A stretch of 64,000 nucleotides of DNA, taken from positions 248,001-312,000 of the forward strand of contig CAVTQA010000019.1 of NCBI GenBank assembly GCA_963736715.1, read 5' to 3'. This document shows, in pieces, positions 60,170 to 64,000 of the stretch. A program made the position numbers and the translations under genes. Origin of the DNA: AP-15 sp963736715. GTDB taxonomy: Bacteria; Pseudomonadota; Alphaproteobacteria; ATCC43930; CGMCC-115725. The first letter of the stretch is position 1. Each line of letters begins with the position of its first letter. The notes under the pieces are model-generated. The model was not told where the DNA came from, made no database searches, and saw nothing but the letters and a program-made list of their open reading frames with translations.

Positions 60170-61479
60170 GATGCCCGCAACTGCCCGGATCCGAGCTACC
60201 GGTGGACGGCTATTGCAGCACTGCGGGCAGCGGCTACACCACTCACCTTCTCGAGCTGATGTCGCAGCGCTGGCGCGATGAGAGCGAGGTGGACCGGCCG
60301 CGCTGGCGCCACCAGTTGAGGCTCGTCGTGACCGACGAGATCGCAAACGTTGCGGCAATGCTGGTCGTCGCCGGCGGCTCGAACGACAAGCCGACGCCAG
60401 ACCAGGCGAACCCGCTGCTGGCGATTGCGGCGATGATGACCCGATCGGTCACTGCCGAGCTGCGCATGGTGCCAAATCAGCCGTTGACCTTCGCAGGAGA
60501 GACCGATCAACGCGCCGAGGACGGCATCATCGCCTATAGCTGGGACAAGTACCTGCGGACCGGTACGAGACTTGGCCGTTGCGTCTACCGATGACGAAGA
60601 GCGTCGTGCGCGCAATGGACGCGATCACCGGCTTCTGCCGCAGCCGCGCAGGCGGCGAGTCGAAATCGATTGATTTATCCTCGCGGGAGCCTCGAAGCGC
60701 GGCTGGACTGCATGGACCGCCGCAGCGGTCGACCGACGCGTCGCTGCGGTCGTTCCGGTGGTCATCGACCTGCTTAACATCGAGGCCTCGTTCGAGCACC
60801 ACTATCGCGCCTACGGCTCTGGGCGCCGGCGATCGCGGCCTATCAGGCCTCCGGCATCATGCGCTGGGCAGGCACTGCCGAGCTGGCCTCGCTCCTGGAG
60901 ATAGAGGACCCGTTTGCCCATCGCGACCGGCTCAGCCTGCCTAAATTCGTCGTCAATTCTGCGGGTGACCAATATTTCTTACCAGCGTCTTCGCGGTTTT
61001 ATTTAGACGCGCTGATCGACAAAAAATACCTTCGTTACGTGCCCAATACCGATCACTCGCTGAAGAACAGCGACGCGCGGGAAAGCGTACTGGCGTTTTA
61101 TCACGCCGTCGTGGCGGGCGAACCTCGACCGCAGTTTTCGTGGAGCTTCGCGCCCAATGGGGTTATCGAGGTAAAGACTGCAACGCGGCCGCTCGCCGCA
61201 GTACTATGGCAGGCGACAAACCTCGAGGCGCGGGACTTCCGGCTCGAGACGATCGGGCCGGCCTACCGGCACTCCGCCTTGGAAGCCGACAGCGATGGGA
61301 TCTTTAGGGCGAGAGTGCCCGAGCCCGCGCGTGGTTGGGTCGCATATTTTGTCGAGTTGACCTTCCCGGGCGGCGGCCCCTTTCCGTTCAAATTCACCAC
61401 CGAAGTCCGGGTCGCACCCCAGACGCTTCCTTTCGGGCCCGCCGCCCGAAATGATCCCCGCCGAACGAGAGGCGGCTGA
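60170..61479 (+). pseudogene. PqaA-like (PhoPQ-activated pathogenicity-related) hydrolase, frameshifted
   Basis: Three frames together give a PqaA-like alpha/beta-hydrolase. The first part (60202-60594) reads GYTTHLLELMSQRW, RMVPNQPLTFAG and SWDKYLRTG. The second reads RLPMTKSVVRAMDAI near 60590. A third carries ASKRGWTAWTAAAVDRR and VVIDLLNIEASFEHHYRAYG (about 60690-60815), and from 60859 comes LPKFVVNSAGDQYF through NTDHSLK and the C-terminal FKFTTEVRV. At least three shifts (about 60585, 60680, 60820) break it, and the N-terminus is short. Sequencing error is possible, but three events make decay more likely. Confidence 0.8.
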
Positions 61480-61647
61480 AATTACCGGCTAACCGGGGCG
61501 GCGGCAGCGCCGAAATGCGTGTGGCCCGCGGTCCCGCGAGCAGCTCACCAGAGCTTTTCGCTCATCCTCGACCAGCTTAACGATCAATTTCCGGGAAATG
61601 CGCGCCGAATTTAATTAGAGTTTAATGATTCGGCTGAGGAGAGGCAG

Positions 61648-61860
61648 TTGCGGCGGCTCTGGCGCCTTTTCGGGTGGTTCGTCGTGGTCGACGCGTTGAT
61701 CACGGTATTTGGCGTGAGCACCGCGCCGCTGCTATTGTCGATCGCACTGGATGCTGCGGTGGGACTGCTTATCATCCGCAGCTGCATGGAGATCCGCGCT
61801 CGGTCCTTCGTCGCCTTCGCAACGGCTGCCCAAGCCGGCTCTCCGGAAGGCGGCTGTTGA
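61648..61860 (+). CDS. Tiny membrane protein (70 aa), first of an overlapping pair
   Basis: Starts with TTG at 61648, preceded by GGAGAG. Two hydrophobic helices (LFGWFVVVDALITVFGVS, LLLSIALDAAVGLLII) and an Ala-rich tail. The stop TGA shares its last base with the ATG of the next small gene. No family is recognised, and it could be a non-functional frame, but the coupled layout argues for a real pair. Confidence 0.45.
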   Translation: MRRLWRLFGWFVVVDALITVFGVSTAPLLLSIALDAAVGLLIIRSCMEIRARSFVAFATAAQAGSPEGGC

Positions 61861-62039
61861 TGCTGGGTCTCATTCTGTCGCAGCTGGCATTGCGGTTACT
61901 TTCGGCAGTGCTCGGCGGATACGGCATATTTTGCCTGATCATGAGCTTCGAGGTACCGGAGGTCGGGGCTCAAGCCTTTTTATTGCTCGTTACCGCTACC
62001 GCCATTGTCTATCTGTGCCGTCCCGGGCGGACGCCGTAG
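61860..62039 (+). CDS. Tiny membrane protein (59 aa), second of an overlapping pair
   Basis: ATG 61860 overlaps the stop of the preceding small gene (TGATG). It holds two hydrophobic stretches (LGLILSQLALRLLSAVLGGYGIFCLIM and AFLLLVTATAIVYL) and ends RPGRTP. Its 3' end overlaps the end of the HCCA-isomerase-like gene on the other strand by 44 bp. No family is recognised. Confidence 0.45.
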   Translation: MLGLILSQLALRLLSAVLGGYGIFCLIMSFEVPEVGAQAFLLLVTATAIVYLCRPGRTP

Positions 62040-62685
62040 CCGGGGGGGCCAGTTGAGCTGTGGCGCCGAGCATCTCGCGAATGTCGGGCAGGTGCTCGCG
62101 GCCCCAGAACAGCTCGCCGTCGAGTACAAAAGTCGGCACGCCGAACACCCCGATCGCCTCGGCGGCACGGCAGATGCTGTCGAGCTCGGCACGCCCGGGG
62201 CCGGCCGAATAATCTGGGAACCCCGCCGGATCGGCGCCGGCTTCCGCCAACACCCCACCGATCACGCCGGGATCTTCGATATCGAGCTCACGCTTCCAGA
62301 AGCGTTCGAAGATCGTGTCGTGATAGCGGCGGAATATCGCGTCTCCCTGGCGCTTCGCGTACGGCATGCCGCACAGGGCGAGGGTCGAATCCCAGATCTT
62401 CTGGGGGCCGCGGATCACTAGTCCGCGCTTGCGCGCGTGGCGGCGGCAGTCCATGTAACTGTAGCGCACCCGGCGCCATTGATGAGCGTTGCGTTGTTCT
62501 TCGATGACGCGACCGGTATCGTCGAGCTTCGCGGAGCCGAGAAAGCTCGGAATGTCGAGCCTATAGGGCAGCCAATCGACGCGCACTGGAAAGTTCCGTT
62601 CCAATTCATAGACGAGGTCCTTCGCCAAATAGGCGTAGGGGCTCTTGTAGTCGGTGTAGACAGCGACGGTTTGTGGCGCGGCCAT
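61996..62685 (-). CDS. DsbA-family protein, 2-hydroxychromene-2-carboxylate isomerase-like
   Basis: A 229-residue thioredoxin-fold protein without a CxxC: VYTDYKSPYAYLA at strand 1 (Ser in place of the Cys pair, as in GST-kappa/HCCA isomerases) and GVFGVPTFVLDGELFWGREHL near the C-terminus with the cis-Pro. The family uses glutathione and isomerises cyclic intermediates of aromatic breakdown. It is cytoplasmic: there is no signal peptide. The substrate is unproven. Confidence 0.85.
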   Translation of the reverse strand: MAAPQTVAVYTDYKSPYAYLAKDLVYELERNFPVRVDWLPYRLDIPSFLGSAKLDDTGRVIEEQRNAHQWRRVRYSYMDCRRHARKRGLVIRGPQKIWDSTLALCGMPYAKRQGDAIFRRYHDTIFERFWKRELDIEDPGVIGGVLAEAGADPAGFPDYSAGPGRAELDSICRAAEAIGVFGVPTFVLDGELFWGREHLPDIREMLGATAQLAPPATASARDGTDRQWR

Positions 62686-63266
62686 GCCGGGTGTCCTTGT
62701 TCTTCAACCCTAATATAACCCTAAGCCGGCGAAGCCGGAACCAAACAGGCTAAAATAGACGCAGGAGACGCGGGGAGCAGGAGGGGAGGTTGAGGCAGCC
62801 GCTGACGGAGCGTTACCGCGAGCGCCTCGCCGGGGTGCTCTCCTGCTATGACCGGATCATCGTCACCGGCACGCTGCCGGGAGCCTGTTACGCCAAGGGA
62901 ATGACGGGATTTCTTTCTGCCCGGCAGATCCGGATCTTCGACTATCCGCGATTTGCCGAACCGCTTCGCGATCGAGTGCGCGAGCGCGCCGCCGAGTTGG
63001 CGAGTGCCGCTGGCATCACCATCGAACACATTGCCGAGAACCACATCCGCAAGGAGGACGTCGTCGCCAGGGTGCTTGTCGTCCGTGGCGACCGTCCCGG
63101 CCTGGTGCATATCATCTCGGCGATGGAAGCCTGCGACACCTACAAGCCCTGGCATGACAAGCACACGCATCGCACCTTTTTGCACCCGGATACTGGCAAA
63201 TGCCTGCACTACTACTTCTACTTCATCGACGCCGAGTTGGGCCTGATCTATCTGCGCGTGCCGACC

Positions 63267-63289
63267 CCAGCCTTCGCCGGGGCAGGCTC
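63267..63289. repeat. 23-bp palindromic insertion (GCGAAGGC core), reverse copy
   Basis: Removing these 23 bases restores the expected protein join LRVPT-WCPFRLQFY. Its reverse complement (GAGCCTGCCCCGGCGAAGGC...) is nearly the same as the insert at 63869-63891. The number is not a multiple of three, so it breaks the frame. Confidence 0.8.
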
Positions 63290-63471
63290 TGGTGCCCGTT
63301 CCGTCTGCAGTTCTATGTAATGGGCATAGCTGGCTGGCCCGCCAACTCGCCGCCGCCGGCGTCGGTTTCACCCTTGCCGACAACGCCTTTCTGCGCATCG
63401 ACGACTGGGAGCGTGCGCAGGCCCTCGCCGACACCCTCTCGCCCGACCACCTGCACCGCATCCTCGATCAC

Positions 63472-63510
63472 GGAGCCTGTCCTCGGGCCGGCCAAAGGCC
63501 GGACCCGTGG
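63472..63510. repeat. 39-bp palindromic insertion sharing 18 bp with the 49.5-kb element
   Basis: An in-frame block of 13 codons centred on CCGGCCAAAGGCCGG. The flank CGGAGCCTGTCCTCGGGC (63471-63488) is the exact reverse complement of 49532-49549. The 49.5-kb copy has a different inner stem (GGCGCTCTGCGCC) but the same outer parts, as expected for a mobile palindrome with a variable core. Confidence 0.8.
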
Positions 63511-63868
63511 GCCCAGCAGTGCTGTTCGGTGCTCGACGTCTTCGCCCAGTCCTACCACTGGAGTTTCACGCAGGTCGAATACGCCACTGATCCGGTGTTC
63601 CGCACGCCAGCCATCCTCAAACCCCTCTATCAACAGCTTTCCCGGCAAGCCATCCTGACCGTCAAAGCCGAACACGTCGCCACCTTTCTCGGCCACAAGG
63701 TCACTGCCCAACTCGCCCAAGAGATCGGCAGCCAATTCACGACGCGGATCGAGGGCACCTGCGTCAAGCATCGTTTCAGTAAGTCCTCGATCAAGATCTA
63801 CGACAAATTCGGCCTCGTCCTGCGTATCGAGACCACCACCAACGACGTCTCCGCTTTCAAGCACTACC

Positions 63869-63891
63869 GCAAGAGCCTGCCCCCGCGAAGG
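63869..63891. repeat. 23-bp palindromic insertion (GCGAAGGC core), forward copy
   Basis: AGCCTGCCCCCGCGAAGGCG... stands between the codons for HYRK and VEHRQG of the broken gene. Removing 23 bases gives an uninterrupted frame that also agrees with the initial frame. Same size and core as the 63267-63289 insert, but opposite orientation. Confidence 0.8.
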
Positions 63892-64000
63892 CGGGGGTGG
63901 AACATCGGCAAGGCCCGGCAACCCGCGCCCTCGCCCCCGTCAGAAAGACTATCTACAGCCTCAAGGACTTGCGTGAGATCTTGCTAAGCTGCAATCGCCG

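Larger units (their letters stand above)
62790..64000 (+). pseudogene. Degenerate uncharacterised multi-copy-type gene with palindromic insertions, 3' end outside window
   Basis: The first part (LTERYRERLAGVLSCYDRIIVTG, GKCLHYYFYFIDAELGLIYLRVPT) runs to 63266. After 23 inserted bases the protein would resume with WCPFRLQFY, and a one-base loss near 63317 shifts it to NGHSWLARQL, VEYATDPVFR and CVKHRFSKSSIKIYDK. A 39-base in-frame block (63472-63510) and a second 23-base block (63869-63891) interrupt it before KTIYSLKDLREILLSCNR in the original frame. I recognise the family by sequence style as widespread and often multi-copy, but know no function. It starts at TTG 62790 after GGAGG and continues past the window. 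Confidence 0.75.

Overview
This window is GC-rich, densely coded bacterial DNA, most likely from an alphaproteobacterium. Support for that placement comes from the ApaG, FolE, L28, MeaB and TamA sequences, an Atm1-type ABC exporter, an enoyl-CoA hydratase and GMC/luciferase-like catabolic repertoire, and short palindromic intergenic repeats of a style common in that class. A Rhodospirillales- or Rhizobiales-like host is a guess. No tRNA, rRNA or CRISPR array was found.

Layout. 0-4 kb: end of a di-haem cytochrome c peroxidase-like gene, an enoyl-CoA hydratase/isomerase translationally coupled to a repeat-containing lipoprotein, and an amidohydrolase. 4.1-8.9 kb: a conflict/signalling-type island with a TIR/NDT-like + TPR + SLOG protein, a convergent two-TM SLATT-like protein, and a TIR-TM-FGE(sulfatase-modifying-factor fold) protein. 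8.9-21.3 kb: a surface polysaccharide locus with several glycosyltransferases (one a GT2-GT4 fusion with a base-composition break), an ABC-2 exporter pair, an orphan LptF/LptG-like permease, an FkbM methyltransferase and a polytopic membrane protein.

21.4-37.1 kb is the most interesting part. A single-module, highly reducing type I polyketide synthase (KS-AT-DH-MT-ER-KR-ACP, no thioesterase) overlaps by 4 nt an alpha-oxoamine synthase of the serine palmitoyltransferase/KBL type, followed by a B12-binding radical SAM protein. Around them lie a GNAT-like acyltransferase of the YghO type, a membrane desaturase, a PAPS-type sulfotransferase and a short-chain reductase. Taken together this reads as a bacterial pathway for a polyketide-derived sphingoid-like aminolipid, possibly N-acylated, desaturated and sulfated. 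The domain order and release logic resemble fungal sphinganine-analogue pathways (fumonisin-type PKS plus oxoamine synthase). The product is inferred, not shown.

37.4-47.5 kb: a catabolic/redox neighbourhood with two luciferase-like monooxygenases, a secreted animal-type haem peroxidase, a divergent MFS/TetR pair with a near-perfect operator, an alpha/beta hydrolase, a GMC oxidoreductase and a nitroreductase. 47.6-62.7 kb: housekeeping and envelope genes (CtpA-type protease, FolE, ApaG, a third luciferase-like enzyme, MFS, Atm1-type ABC, receiver protein, MeaB, L28, TamA, HCCA-isomerase-like protein), several small proteins and a frameshifted PqaA-like pseudogene. 62.8-64 kb: a decayed copy of an uncharacterised gene family whose reading frame carries three short palindromic insertions plus a one-base deletion. 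One of these insertions shares an exact 18-bp end with a repeat at 49.5 kb.
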